From Pseudomonas putida S13.1.2 (GTDB taxonomy: Bacteria; Pseudomonadota; Gammaproteobacteria; Pseudomonadales; Pseudomonadaceae), in contig NZ_CP010979.1 of assembly GCF_000498395.2 (NCBI RefSeq), forward strand, positions 1,302,001-1,366,000: DNA of 64,000 bases. Reading direction: 5' to 3'. A program made the translations under genes and the position numbers. This document shows, in pieces, positions 18,288 through 27,500 of the stretch; position 1 is the first letter of the stretch; each line of letters opens with the position of its first letter. Below the pieces are notes generated by a model. That model was given only the letters and a program-made list of their open reading frames with translations. It was not told the DNA's origin and ran no database searches.

Positions 18288-19679
18288 TTAAATGTTGGAA
18301 TACCCGGTATTTGATCGCTGAATGTCTACTTGGCGTCCGGCATGCTGTTCCGGCAGTCGATCGCCTTGGCCGAACAGTTTGTGGCGCAGGGTGCCTTCGG
18401 AGTAGCCCGACGGGTAGCGGCCGCGGCGTTGCAGCTCGGGCACCAGCAACTCGACCACATTGGCCAGGTCGTCCGGCTGCACCGCGTAGGTGAGGTTGAA
18501 ACCGTCGATGCCGGTCTGGTCCAGCCAGCTTTCCAGCTGGTCGGCGACCTCGCTGGCGGCGCCTACCAGCACCGGGCAGCGACCCCCCAGGCCAACGAAC
18601 TCGGCGGCCTCGCGTACGGTCCAGCGGCGGTTCGGGTCGGCGGCGGTAAACGCGGCCAGGGCGGCGCGGCCGGCGTCATTTTCAACGTATTCGATCGGCG
18701 CATCGGGGTCGAGGCCGGCAAAGTCGATGCCGGTCCAGCCCGACAGCAGCGCCAGGGCAGCATCCAGGTCGACGTAGCGACGGTATTCGGCGAAGCGGGA
18801 CTCGGCCTCTTCCCGGGTGGGGGCGACGATCAACAAAGCCTGGGCATAGATCAGCACTTCATCACGACCTCGCCCGGCGGCTTCGCTGGCCTCGCGAATG
18901 CCGTCGGCGTAGCGGCGCAATACGGTGGGGGTCGGGCCGCTGATGAACACGCATTCGGCGTGGCGTGCGGCAAACTGCTGGCCGCGTGACGAAGCGCCGG
19001 CCTGGAACAGCACCGGGGTGCGCTGCGGCGACGGCTGGCACAGGTGCATGCCGGGCACCTGGAAGTGCTCGCCCACATGATTGATAGGGTGCACCCGGGT
19101 TGGCTCGATGTAGCGCCCGCTGTCGCGCTCCAGCAGCACTGCGTCATCGTCCCAGCTCTTCTCCCACAGCTTGTACAGCACCTGCAGGTATTCCTCGGCC
19201 AGGTCGTAGCGCTGGTCGTGGCCGAGCTGGCGCGCCAGGCCGAGGTTGCGCGCGGCGCTGTCGAGGTAGCCGGTGACGATGTTCCAGCCCACCCGGCCAT
19301 TGCTCAGGTGGTCGAGTGTGGACATGCGCCGGGCGAACGGGTAGGGGTGCTCGTAGGTGAGCGAAAAGGTGACGCCAAACCCCAGGTGCTCAGTGACGCC
19401 GGCCATGGCCGGCACCAGCAGCAGCGGGTCGTTGACCGGTACCTGCACGCCACCGCGCAGGGCGGCTTCAGGGCCGCCCTGGTAGACGTCGTAGATGCCC
19501 AGCACATCGGCAATGAACAGGGCGTCAAACAGGCCGCGCTCCAGCAGGCGGGCCAGGTCGGTCCAGTAGCTCAGGCGGTTGAAGGTGACGCTGGTATTGC
19601 GTGGGTGGCGCCACAGGCCGGGGGACTGGTGGCTGGCGGCGTTCATGCTGAACGCGTTGAAGCGGATCGGGCGGGGCAT
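18288..19679 (-). CDS. FMN-dependent monooxygenase (NtaA/SnaA/DszA family)
   Basis: Luciferase-like flavin monooxygenase of 463 residues, the typical length of the NtaA/SnaA/DszA group. Family segments include MSTLDHLSNGRVGWNIVTGY near residue 125 and LFQAGASSRGQQFAARHAE near residue 230. Members oxidise sulfur or nitrogen compounds with FMNH2 from a separate reductase. It starts 16 bases after a sulfonate-type binding protein gene and is surely co-transcribed, pointing to an organosulfur substrate. No flavin reductase gene is next to it. Confidence 0.9.
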   Translation of the reverse strand: MPRPIRFNAFSMNAASHQSPGLWRHPRNTSVTFNRLSYWTDLARLLERGLFDALFIADVLGIYDVYQGGPEAALRGGVQVPVNDPLLLVPAMAGVTEHLGFGVTFSLTYEHPYPFARRMSTLDHLSNGRVGWNIVTGYLDSAARNLGLARQLGHDQRYDLAEEYLQVLYKLWEKSWDDDAVLLERDSGRYIEPTRVHPINHVGEHFQVPGMHLCQPSPQRTPVLFQAGASSRGQQFAARHAECVFISGPTPTVLRRYADGIREASEAAGRGRDEVLIYAQALLIVAPTREEAESRFAEYRRYVDLDAALALLSGWTGIDFAGLDPDAPIEYVENDAGRAALAAFTAADPNRRWTVREAAEFVGLGGRCPVLVGAASEVADQLESWLDQTGIDGFNLTYAVQPDDLANVVELLVPELQRRGRYPSGYSEGTLRHKLFGQGDRLPEQHAGRQVDIQRSNTGYSNI

Positions 19680-19695
19680 GTCAGGTGCGCTCCGC

Positions 19696-20676
19696 TCAAG
19701 GCAACACGGAAGCCGGGTAGACCGCGTCGGCCACCTGCAGCTTGTGTGGAATCAGGCCCAGGCCCTGGAAGGTGTCAGCCAGTTTTTGTTGTTCGGCGAC
19801 GATCTGCGGGGTGATGGCCACGGCGTTGTAGTTACGGCGCTCGCTGGCCACTTCAAGCACGTTGGCGTTGATGCCCAGCTGCGGGGCCAGCAGTGCGGCG
19901 ACCTCTGCAGGCTTGGCGTTGGCCCACTGGCTGACTTTGCCCAGTTCGGTAAAGAAGGTTTTCAGCAGCGCACGGTGCTGGTCGGCGTAGCTGGCGGTGG
20001 ACAGGTAGAAGGTGCGGTTGTTGGACAGGCCGCTGCCGTCACGCAGGTTCTTCAGGCCTGGCTGGCTTTCTGCTGCGGCGAGGAACGGGTCCCACAGGGT
20101 CACGGCCTGCACGCTACCCGACTGCAAGGCGGCCACGGCATCGGCGGCATTGTTGACGTAGGCGGGGGTAATGTCCTGGTAACTCAGGCCAGCCTGTTCC
20201 AGTGCGACGGCCAGCAGGTACTGGGCGTTCCAGCCACGGCCTGTGGCCACGCGTTTGCCTTTCAGGTCCTGCACGCCGGTCACATGGTCCTGCTCGCGTA
20301 CCACCAGGCCGATGCCGCGTGGGTACGGTTGTTCGGCGGCCAGGTACACCACGGGTTTTCCGGCGGCTTGGGCGAACACCGACGGGGCGTCGGCGGCGTG
20401 GCCGAGGTCGATGGCGCCGGTGCTCAGGGCCTCGAGCAACTGCGGGCCGGCAGCAAATTCGTGCCAGCTGACCTTGACGCCTTGCGGGGCCAGGGCCTTT
20501 TCCAGGGCGCCGCTGCCTTTGAGGATGTTGATGCTGTTGAACTTCTGGTAGCCGATGCGAAGGGTCTTGGCGTCATCGGCCAAGGCTTGGGACCAGGGCA
20601 GCAGGGCGCTGGCGACACTGGCCAGCAGGCCGCCAATCAACAGGCGGCGCAGGGGGGAGAAGGCACGGATTGGCAC
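19696..20676 (-). CDS. Aliphatic sulfonate-type ABC transporter substrate-binding protein
   Basis: Periplasmic binding protein of 326 residues, SsuA/TauA type. The start is a GTG at 20676 with AAGGAG seven bases upstream. A signal peptide (LLIGGLLASVASALLPWSQALA) is followed by LRIGYQKFNSINILKGSGALE, typical of SsuA. The permease and ATPase genes normally beside ssuA are missing, so this protein must feed a transporter encoded elsewhere or be a remnant. It heads the operon with the FMN monooxygenase. Confidence 0.9.
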   Translation of the reverse strand: MPIRAFSPLRRLLIGGLLASVASALLPWSQALADDAKTLRIGYQKFNSINILKGSGALEKALAPQGVKVSWHEFAAGPQLLEALSTGAIDLGHAADAPSVFAQAAGKPVVYLAAEQPYPRGIGLVVREQDHVTGVQDLKGKRVATGRGWNAQYLLAVALEQAGLSYQDITPAYVNNAADAVAALQSGSVQAVTLWDPFLAAAESQPGLKNLRDGSGLSNNRTFYLSTASYADQHRALLKTFFTELGKVSQWANAKPAEVAALLAPQLGINANVLEVASERRNYNAVAITPQIVAEQQKLADTFQGLGLIPHKLQVADAVYPASVLP

Positions 20677-20873
20677 GGGTATGCTCCTTGAAACCGGGTG
20701 GAAAGCGATGGGCCCAGACTAAGGAGATGGCGTTCGGCTTTCAATTTTTATATTCCGTTTCGTTAGAATGTTTAGTTATTTTTATATCCTTTTGTTTTGT
20801 AACGGTTTGCATTCTTTCGACATTTTTTTCACATTCGCTTGCTAGCATCCCCCGGCAATCCGAGGAGCCCTTC

Positions 20874-21758
20874 ATGCCGCAATTTCTGCGCAAGCGCAGC
20901 ACCCGCATCGCCCTGACCGCCACTTCCGGCCTGCTGGCCGCCACCCTGGGTTTCTTCGCCTGGCAGAGCTTCTACCCGGTCCAGGCCGCTTCTGGCTGGG
21001 ATGTCGAGGTGCTGCATCGTGATGTGGCCAAGGCCGCATCGCTGTTGCCGCAAGCGGATGGCAGCCTGTTGGTCAGCCGCGAACTGGATGATGGTCATGG
21101 CAGCATCCTCAAGATCACCGCGACCGGCGACCGCGTAGTGGTGGTCGACAACCTGTCCAAGCCCGATGGCATGGTCGCGGCACAAGGCGGCTGGGTGTTC
21201 AGCCAGGAAGGCGGCCAGGCGCCGGTAAGCCTGGCCCGCGATGGCCAGGTTAGCCACCTGTTCGACGGTGAAAGCGTGCAGGGGCTGTGGAACGACGGCG
21301 ACCACCTGTATGCCATCGAAGACCGCAAGGGCAATGGCCGCCTGATGCGTTATGACTGGGCCAGCGGCCAGCTTGATGTGCTGCGTTCCGGCCTGACCGA
21401 AACCGAAGGCCTCACCCGCTGCAACGACGGCCGCTTGCTGTACACCGAAAAAGCCAATGGCAAGGTTCGCGCCCTGTCTGACGATGGCAAGGACCCGGTG
21501 GTGGTCGATGGGCTGCGCAACCCCACCTTCCTGTTCTGTGACCAGCGTGGCCTGTGGGTCAGCGAAGACAACACTCACCGCGCACGCTTGTTGCTGATCG
21601 ACGCTGACGGCGTCCAGCACACCATGCTGACCTTCCTCAAGGCGCCGCAGTCGATCGTGGCGGACGGCAAGGGCGGCTACCTGTTGGCCGAAGGCGGGCG
21701 TAACCGCGTGCTGCACCTGACGCCGCCACCGACGCACGACACCGCCCAGCGCGACTGA
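20874..21758 (+). CDS. Exported SMP-30/gluconolactonase-like beta-propeller protein
   Basis: Protein of 294 residues beginning MPQFLRKRSTRIALTATSGL; GAGGAG lies seven bases before this ATG, and upstream in-frame codons lack such a site. The N-terminus is a signal peptide or anchor ending near VQAASG. The rest consists of repeated strands with SDDGKDPVVVDGL- and WVSEDN-type turns expected of a six-bladed propeller. The enzyme activity, if any, is unknown. A very AT-rich promoter region (20745-20830) separates it from the divergent binding protein gene. Confidence 0.75.
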   Translation: MPQFLRKRSTRIALTATSGLLAATLGFFAWQSFYPVQAASGWDVEVLHRDVAKAASLLPQADGSLLVSRELDDGHGSILKITATGDRVVVVDNLSKPDGMVAAQGGWVFSQEGGQAPVSLARDGQVSHLFDGESVQGLWNDGDHLYAIEDRKGNGRLMRYDWASGQLDVLRSGLTETEGLTRCNDGRLLYTEKANGKVRALSDDGKDPVVVDGLRNPTFLFCDQRGLWVSEDNTHRARLLLIDADGVQHTMLTFLKAPQSIVADGKGGYLLAEGGRNRVLHLTPPPTHDTAQRD

Positions 21759-21765
21759 GCCGGCG

Positions 21766-22650
21766 CTAGCTGGGCAGGCGCCGCACGCGCCCTGGCAGCA
21801 GGCCCAGCACCAGCATGCAGCCGAGCAGAATTACCAGGCCTCCCGCCGCCTGCAACAGGCTCAGGGCTTCATCGAGGAACAGCGCGCCGACCAGCACTGC
21901 CACTAGCGTGACCACGAACTCCACGCTGATGGCGCGGGTGGCGCCGATCCGAGCCACCAGGCCAAAGTACAGTACGTAGGTGGTAGCGCTCATCACTGCG
22001 CCGCTAATAAGCAGGTAAAGCCAGTCGCCTGCGTGTGGCACGCTGGGTACCGGTACTAGCAGCAACAGCGGCAGGGTCATCAGCCCGCCAGCCAGGAACG
22101 CGCCGCAGGTGACCGTCCACGGGTCCTGGCCGCGCAGGTGCAGGCTGGCATAGTTGCTGCCGTAGGCGGCGCTGATGGCGCCAAGCAGCGAGGCGATGCA
22201 GCCGTGGATGAAGTCGTCATCGACCGCGCGGGCCGGAAAACCGACCAACATGGCAATGCCGGCAATGCCCAGCAGCAGCCCGGCCAGGCCTTGCGGGGTG
22301 ATTTTCTCCAGCCCCCAGACCCGCCCGATCAGCATCGAGAACAGCGGAATGGTGGCGACAAAAATGGCTGCCATCGCTGTGCCGATACGTGGGGTGGCGT
22401 ACGACATGCCGATCAATTGCCCGGCCACGGTGGTTGCACCCACCACCAGCAAGGGTACCAGCAGCGGCCGCAGGCGCAGCGAGCGGCGCAGCAGGGTTGC
22501 AAGGATCGCCAGGGTGCCGCTGGCAATCAGTGCCCGCAGGCTGACCGCACCCACCCAGCCAAAGGCATGCACCACCTTGAGCAGCACCAGGAACGAAAAG
22601 CCCCAGGCTATGGCCAGGAAGAGGTAGGCGGCGAGGTCGCGCGGTTGCAT
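21766..22650 (-). CDS. EamA/DMT-family transporter
   Basis: Inner-membrane protein of 294 residues with ten predicted helices in two EamA halves (for example FLAIAWGFSFLVLLKVVHAFGW at the start and LVILLGCMLVLGLLPG at the end). It belongs to the drug/metabolite transporter superfamily that exports amino acids and metabolites. It converges on the propeller gene with only seven bases between stops and is divergent from a TetR gene that may regulate it. Confidence 0.88.
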   Translation of the reverse strand: MQPRDLAAYLFLAIAWGFSFLVLLKVVHAFGWVGAVSLRALIASGTLAILATLLRRSLRLRPLLVPLLVVGATTVAGQLIGMSYATPRIGTAMAAIFVATIPLFSMLIGRVWGLEKITPQGLAGLLLGIAGIAMLVGFPARAVDDDFIHGCIASLLGAISAAYGSNYASLHLRGQDPWTVTCGAFLAGGLMTLPLLLLVPVPSVPHAGDWLYLLISGAVMSATTYVLYFGLVARIGATRAISVEFVVTLVAVLVGALFLDEALSLLQAAGGLVILLGCMLVLGLLPGRVRRLPS

Positions 22651-22820
22651 GAGGCAGGGTCCATCCAGGGCAGGGGCAGGCAGGCTAGCGGGTTGCGGGG
22701 CGTGATATCAAGGCCGGACAGGCGCAATGCATCATGGCTACTCGACCAACAGCGTGCTTCCCTGCATGGCCGCGCTCGCGGATAATCCCCGGTATTCCAA
22801 TAAATAGCCTGTGAGTGGGT

Positions 22821-23492
22821 ATGAGTGATTCCGTAGTGAGCCTTGGCCAGCCTGAAACCGAGGGGGGGCGCAAAACGCGCAAGAACAACCCCGAGAAAAC
22901 GCGCGAGGACATCCTCCAGGCGGCCATCAACGAGTTCGTCCAGCAAGGGCTGGCCGGCGCACGCGTCGACGCTATCGCCGAGCGCACGGCAACCTCCAAG
23001 CGCATGATCTACTACTACTTCGGCAGCAAAGAGCAGCTGTACTGCGAATGCCTGGTGAAGTTGTACGGCGATATCCGCAAGACCGAGCAAAGCCTGGACC
23101 TGGAGTCGTTGCCGGCTGAGCAGGCGATCCGTCGGCTGGTGGAATTCACCTTCGATCACCACGACCGCAATGTCGATTTCGTGCGGATCATCTGCACCGA
23201 AAACATCCATTACGGCGAGTACGTCAAGCAGTCGCCGGCGATCCGCGAAATGAGCAGCCTGGTGCTCGAAGCCCTGGGCAACACCCTGCACCGTGGCGTG
23301 CAGGAAGGTGTGTTCCGCACCGGCATCGAGGTGATCGACCTGCACATGCTGATGAGCTCGTTCTGCTTCTACCGGGTGTCGAACCGCCACACCTTTGGCG
23401 AGATCTTCCAGATCGACCTGTCTGACGACCAGGTCAAGCTGCGTCACAAAGCCATGATCTGTGACGCCGTATTGCGCTATATCTGCGCCTGA
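22821..23492 (+). CDS. TetR-family regulator
   Basis: Regulator of 223 residues. A TetR helix-turn-helix spans about residues 20-65 (TREDILQAAINEFVQQGLAGARV, then TSKRMIYYYFGSKEQLY, quoted in part). The C-terminal domain is all-helical. The ATG at 22821 is preferred over a GTG six bases upstream; both have weak ribosome sites. It is divergent from the EamA transporter gene, a usual arrangement for a local repressor. Confidence 0.88.
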   Translation: MSDSVVSLGQPETEGGRKTRKNNPEKTREDILQAAINEFVQQGLAGARVDAIAERTATSKRMIYYYFGSKEQLYCECLVKLYGDIRKTEQSLDLESLPAEQAIRRLVEFTFDHHDRNVDFVRIICTENIHYGEYVKQSPAIREMSSLVLEALGNTLHRGVQEGVFRTGIEVIDLHMLMSSFCFYRVSNRHTFGEIFQIDLSDDQVKLRHKAMICDAVLRYICA

Positions 23493-23499
23493 ACGCCGC

Positions 23500-24609
23500 T
23501 TACTCGCCCAGCCGTTGCTCGCGTGACGGCGGGTAGCCGAAGTACGCCGCATAGCACTTGCTGAAGTGCGACACCGAAACAAACCCGCAGGCCACTGCCA
23601 CTTCCATCACCGACAGGTCCGAATACTGCAGCAGCCGGCGGCTTTTGGTAATGCGCAGTTCCATGTAGTAGCGCCGTGGCGAGGTGCCCAACTGTGCCTG
23701 GAACAGGCGGTCGATCTGCCGGCGCGAGCGCCCGCTATAGGCGGCCAGCTGATCGAGGCTGAGGGTTTCCTCCAGGTTGTTCTCCATCAGCTCGACGATG
23801 GTGCGCAGGTGCAGGCTCATGGATTTTTTCGCTCCCGGGCCGACCTGGCGGTAGCGGGCCCCGGAGAACGACAGGATTTCCTCCACGCCTTCGGCCAGCC
23901 CGTCACCATAAAGCCGGCGCACCAGGCCCAGCATCAGTTCCATGGCACCATTGGGGCTGGCGGCGCTGAGGCGGTCGCGGTCGAGGGTGAAACTGGCCGG
24001 CGTGATGCGTGTTTGCGGGCTGCGCTCGGACAGGCTGGCGCGCTGCTCGGGGTGGATACTGCAGCCATAGTCGTCCAGCACCCCGGCGCGGCCAAGAAAC
24101 CAGGCGCCGTTCCACAAGCCGCCCAGGGCCATGCCGTGGGCTGCGCAGTCGTCCAGCAGGCGGTCGAGTTCAGGGTACTTCAGTGGGGTGCGCAAGCCGC
24201 CGCAGATCACCAGCAGGTCCAGCGCTTTCAGCGCCCCGGCGGACAGCTCGGTGGCCACCAGTTCCAACCCCAGGTCGCTGGTCACCCGGTCGCCATCCAT
24301 CGACAGCGGGGTGAACTGGAAACTGTCGGCGCGTAGCAGGTTGGCCGTGACCAGCACGTCCATGGCAACGGTGAAGCTGGCCATCGAGAAATGTTCGAGC
24401 AGGACGAAATCAACCCGGTAGGGGGCCTGGGCATTGGCGCTGCTGGTTTTGAGCCGCAGCATGTTGCTGGTGCTGGTCTTCTTGCTGAACTGTCGTGGCG
24501 TGGGCACTCTGGACTCCGCTTCCTGGCTGGCCCGCTGAGTGTGGCGGGTGGCCGGGGGAAAGACAATGTCCTGGGTGGGTGTGTCGTATTTCAGGTCGTG
24601 TTCAGGCAA
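23500..24609 (-). CDS. GlxA-type AraC-family regulator (class I amidotransferase-like domain)
   Basis: Regulator of up to 369 residues: a DJ-1/PfpI-like domain (about residues 65-230, with LVICGGLRTPLKYPELDRLL) followed by an AraC double helix-turn-helix (about 270-365). The start is uncertain because the first 50 residues are low in conserved features; MLRLKTSSANAQAPYRVDF about 50 codons in is an alternative. This class includes regulators of amine and arginine catabolism in Pseudomonas. The stop lies seven bases from the convergent TetR gene stop. Confidence 0.87.
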   Translation of the reverse strand: MPEHDLKYDTPTQDIVFPPATRHTQRASQEAESRVPTPRQFSKKTSTSNMLRLKTSSANAQAPYRVDFVLLEHFSMASFTVAMDVLVTANLLRADSFQFTPLSMDGDRVTSDLGLELVATELSAGALKALDLLVICGGLRTPLKYPELDRLLDDCAAHGMALGGLWNGAWFLGRAGVLDDYGCSIHPEQRASLSERSPQTRITPASFTLDRDRLSAASPNGAMELMLGLVRRLYGDGLAEGVEEILSFSGARYRQVGPGAKKSMSLHLRTIVELMENNLEETLSLDQLAAYSGRSRRQIDRLFQAQLGTSPRRYYMELRITKSRRLLQYSDLSVMEVAVACGFVSVSHFSKCYAAYFGYPPSREQRLGE

Positions 24610-24666
24610 CCTGTCTGGCTTGGCCTATTGCCGCCATGTTGCCCCCTGTCACTGAGGACGCCCTTG

Positions 24667-25137
24667 ATGAAGTACGCCGTTGCCCTGTTGTTCAGCCTGT
24701 TGCCGCTGCTGGCCAATGCCCTGGAACTGGGCGAGAAGCTGGCCCCGTGGACGCTGCTCGACCAGCACGATCAGGCCTACAGCCTCGATACCGGCACGCA
24801 CATCCTGCTGGTAGCGCATGACATGGACGGCGCCAAGCTGGTCAAGGCGGCGCTGGCCGAGCAACCCAAGGGGTACCTTGAGGCGCGTGATGCAGTGTTC
24901 GTTGCCGACATCCAGCGCATGCCTGCGCTGATCAGCAAGCTGTTCGCCATCCCTGCCATGCGCGATTACAACTACCGGGTGCTGCTCGACCGAGAAGGGC
25001 GGGTGGCCAGCCGTTATTCCGGGCAGGATGGCCAGGTGCAGTGGATGCAGCTGCAGCAGGGCGTGCTTGTGAGCCAGCGGGCGTTTACCGATGCGGCGGC
25101 GTTGAAGGCGGCGCTGGAGAGCGCCGTGCAGCATTGA
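24667..25137 (+). CDS. Small exported protein, thioredoxin-like fold
   Basis: Protein of 157 residues with a short signal peptide (MKYAVALLFSLLPLLANA). The mature part reads like a thioredoxin/peroxiredoxin fold (LGEKLAPWTLLDQHDQAYSL at the beginning, NYRVLLDREGRVASRYSGQ near the end) but lacks a CxxC motif, so it cannot be a dithiol oxidoreductase. GAGGA lies ten bases before the ATG. Function unknown. A hairpin at 25164-25188 probably terminates it. Confidence 0.72.
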   Translation: MKYAVALLFSLLPLLANALELGEKLAPWTLLDQHDQAYSLDTGTHILLVAHDMDGAKLVKAALAEQPKGYLEARDAVFVADIQRMPALISKLFAIPAMRDYNYRVLLDREGRVASRYSGQDGQVQWMQLQQGVLVSQRAFTDAAALKAALESAVQH

Positions 25138-25163
25138 GGCCATACCACCATCGTCTGCAGGAG

Positions 25164-25188
25164 AGCGCCCGGCCCTTTGGGCTGCGCT
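25164..25188 (+). terminator. Possible terminator between exported protein and histidine kinase genes
   Basis: AGCGC/GCGCT outer arms and a GCCC/GGGC inner stem with a TTT loop, followed by TT. The T tract is short. Confidence 0.45.
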
Positions 25189-25249
25189 TTCACGCAGATA
25201 ACCAAGGCAACAAGTGAACTGTTTACCCGCCGCCTGGCGGCGCCAGCCT

Positions 25250-26641
25250 TTACTTGGCCAGCCCCGCAAGCGGGCAGTGCAATACCAGCTTCGCACCACC
25301 CAGCTCGCTGTCCCCAATCTCCAGCCCGAACCCATGCAGGTCGACGATCGCCGCAACGATCGACAATCCCAGCCCGAACCCGGCATGGCGATGGCCTTCA
25401 TCGCTGCGATAAAACCGCTTCAGCACCGCAGTACGCTCTTCTTCGGGAATACCCGGCCCGCTGTCCTCGATAGCCAGGTGCACGCCGTTATCGTCCTGCG
25501 TTGCGCAAATCCGCACTTGCCCACCCTCGGGCGTGAACTTGATACCGTTGCCCACCAGGTTGGCCAGTGCCTCGAACAGCAGTTCTCGGTCACCGTACAG
25601 TGCCGGCAGCAGCGCGGGCTGGTGCAATTGCAGATGGATGCCGCCATCCTCGGCCAAAGGCAAATAGAAGTCGTGCAGTTCGACCAGCAGTTCATGCGGG
25701 TCAAGCTGGACGAAGCCGGCCCGGCGCTGGCGGTCTTCCAGTTCGCTGATGCGTAGCAACCCGCGAAAACGCGCCATCAGGGTGTCGGTTTCGCCGATGG
25801 CCTGGTCCAGCGCCTCGGCTTGCGCGGAGTCGACGTCGCTCTGCTGGCGAATGCGGTACAGCTGGGCGCGCAGGCGGGTGAGCGGGGTACGCAGGTCATG
25901 GGCAATGTTGTCGCACACCCCCTTGACCTCATGCATCAGCCGCTCGATGCGGTCCAGCATGGCGTTGACGATGGCTGCCAGCATGTCCAGCTCGTCGCGC
26001 CGGGCCGACAACGGCAGGCGGTGGGTCAGGTCGCCGGCGACGATCAGCTCGGCCTGGGCCTGGATTGCACGGATACGCTTCAGCGGCCGGCGGCGCAACA
26101 AATACCAGCCGGCAAAGCCTGGGATCAGCGTCAAGGAGATACCCCAGAGCAGGGCATCGAGAATGATCCGGGTAACCACGAACAGTGAGCCGTTATCGCG
26201 GAACAGTACCAGCCAGCGGCCATCTTGCACTTTGATCGCCACCGCATCGCAGCTGTCGCGGGGCAGGTGTGGGTCGTCGGCATCCAGGCAGCGTTTCAAC
26301 TCATGGATCTTGCCGTCCAGCCTGAGCTCCGGGGGCAGGGTACGCACACTGCCGCCAATCGGGTTGAGCTGGGTGTCGAACAGGCCATAGGCGTCGAAGC
26401 TTCGCTCCTCGAAGGCCTGGCTGGCGATCAGTGCGTCGTCCAGTTGTTTGCCGCTCATGTGCGCGAACAGATGCTGGCGCTGCAGCATCGAATGGCGGGT
26501 GAGCTTGTTCAGGTAGCTGGACACCTCGAAGTACAGCACACCCATGAGGATGCTGCTCCAGGCCACGAACAGAAAGCTGTACAGCGCCAGCAGGCGGCTG
26601 GTGGAGGAGCTCCAGCCCTTAGACGGGTTCAGCAATGGCAT
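25250..26641 (-). CDS. Sensor histidine kinase
   Basis: Two-component sensor of 463 residues. A first membrane helix (ALYSFLFVAWSSILMGVLYF), a periplasmic domain of about 130 residues and a second helix (ILDALLWGISLTLIPGFAGW) lead into HAMP, HisKA and ATPase domains. The phosphorylated histidine is H248 in NIAHDLRTPL; GIKFTPEGG and GPGIPEEE are the N and G1 boxes. Its first codons overlap the end of the response regulator gene by 23 bases, so the two are translationally coupled. The signal is unknown. Confidence 0.93.
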   Translation of the reverse strand: MPLLNPSKGWSSSTSRLLALYSFLFVAWSSILMGVLYFEVSSYLNKLTRHSMLQRQHLFAHMSGKQLDDALIASQAFEERSFDAYGLFDTQLNPIGGSVRTLPPELRLDGKIHELKRCLDADDPHLPRDSCDAVAIKVQDGRWLVLFRDNGSLFVVTRIILDALLWGISLTLIPGFAGWYLLRRRPLKRIRAIQAQAELIVAGDLTHRLPLSARRDELDMLAAIVNAMLDRIERLMHEVKGVCDNIAHDLRTPLTRLRAQLYRIRQQSDVDSAQAEALDQAIGETDTLMARFRGLLRISELEDRQRRAGFVQLDPHELLVELHDFYLPLAEDGGIHLQLHQPALLPALYGDRELLFEALANLVGNGIKFTPEGGQVRICATQDDNGVHLAIEDSGPGIPEEERTAVLKRFYRSDEGHRHAGFGLGLSIVAAIVDLHGFGLEIGDSELGGAKLVLHCPLAGLAK

Positions 26642-27299
26642 AGCCGGAGCCCCGTACCGTACGGATCAGCGGCGACTGGCCGGGGGAGTCGATTTTCTTG
26701 CGCAGGCGGCCGATATGCACGTCGATCAGGTTTGTGCCGGGGTCGAAATGGTAGCCCCAGACTTCTTCGAAAATCATCATCCGTGTGATCACCTGGCCGC
26801 TGTGGCGCATCAGGTACTCCAGCAGTTTGTATTCGGTGGGCAGCAGGTTGAGCGTATTGTCACCGCGGCGCGCCTCGTGGCTGATCAGGTCCAGTTGCAG
26901 GTCGGCGACCTGCAGGCGTGTCTGGGTCATGGGCACACTGTTGCGGCGCAGCAATACCTCGACCCGTGCGGCCATTTCGTCGGAGGCAAATGGCTTGGTC
27001 AGGTAGTCGTCACCGCCGGCACGCAGGCCGCGTACCCGTTCGTCGACGTCGGAGAGGGCGCTGATCATCAGGATCGGCGTGGCGATCTTGAGGCTGCGCA
27101 AGGTAGTGACGATGGTCAGGCCATCAACCTCGGGCAGCATGCGGTCCAGGGTGATCAGGTCGTAGCCACCGGCAATGGCCTTGGCCAGGCCTTCACGGCC
27201 ATTGTCGGCCCAATCCACCTCCAGGCCGTGGCTGGTAAGTTCGGCGACGATTTCCTGGCCGGTGACGGCGTCGTCTTCGATGGTCAGTACGCGAGGCAT
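26619..27299 (-). CDS. OmpR/PhoB-family response regulator
   Basis: Response regulator of 226 residues. The receiver domain (1-120) has the acidic pair at E8-D10, the phospho-acceptor D52 in LITLDRMLP and the conserved lysine in TKPFA. The winged helix (about 130-222) ends in RTVRGSGYAI. The ATG at 27299 gives MPRVLTIEDD; a longer frame from 27350 is not needed. It is the first gene of a two-gene operon with the overlapping kinase. Confidence 0.94.
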   Translation of the reverse strand: MPRVLTIEDDAVTGQEIVAELTSHGLEVDWADNGREGLAKAIAGGYDLITLDRMLPEVDGLTIVTTLRSLKIATPILMISALSDVDERVRGLRAGGDDYLTKPFASDEMAARVEVLLRRNSVPMTQTRLQVADLQLDLISHEARRGDNTLNLLPTEYKLLEYLMRHSGQVITRMMIFEEVWGYHFDPGTNLIDVHIGRLRKKIDSPGQSPLIRTVRGSGYAIAEPV

Positions 27300-27389
27300 G
27301 CTGGTTCCTGGGCATCTAATAGAGATTTGATTGTGCCAAAGAATAGACAACCGGCGATTTAAGAAAAATTCATCTAGCGTCTTTTACCT

Positions 27390-27492
27390 GCACTGGCCTC
27401 TTCGCGGGTGAACCCGCTCCCACAAGTACAGCGGCGCTCCCCAAGATCGGTGAGGGCCCTGTGGGAGCGGGTTTACCCGCGAAGCAAGCGGC
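27390..27492. repeat. Inverted REP pair
   Basis: CTGGCCTCTTCGCGGGTGAA with ACCCGCTCCCACA and, inverted, TGTGGGAGCGGGTTTACCCGC lie between the response regulator promoter and the end of the GntR gene. Confidence 0.85.
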
Positions 27493-27500
27493 GCGGTGTT

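Noticed and set aside
17288..18493. Plus-strand frame of 401 codons opposite the bicupin gene
   Set aside because: Antisense shadow; the minus strand has the complete metal site of the AllE family.
24667..25137. Thiol-disulfide oxidoreductase
   Set aside because: The fold looks thioredoxin-like, but no CxxC or single conserved cysteine is present.
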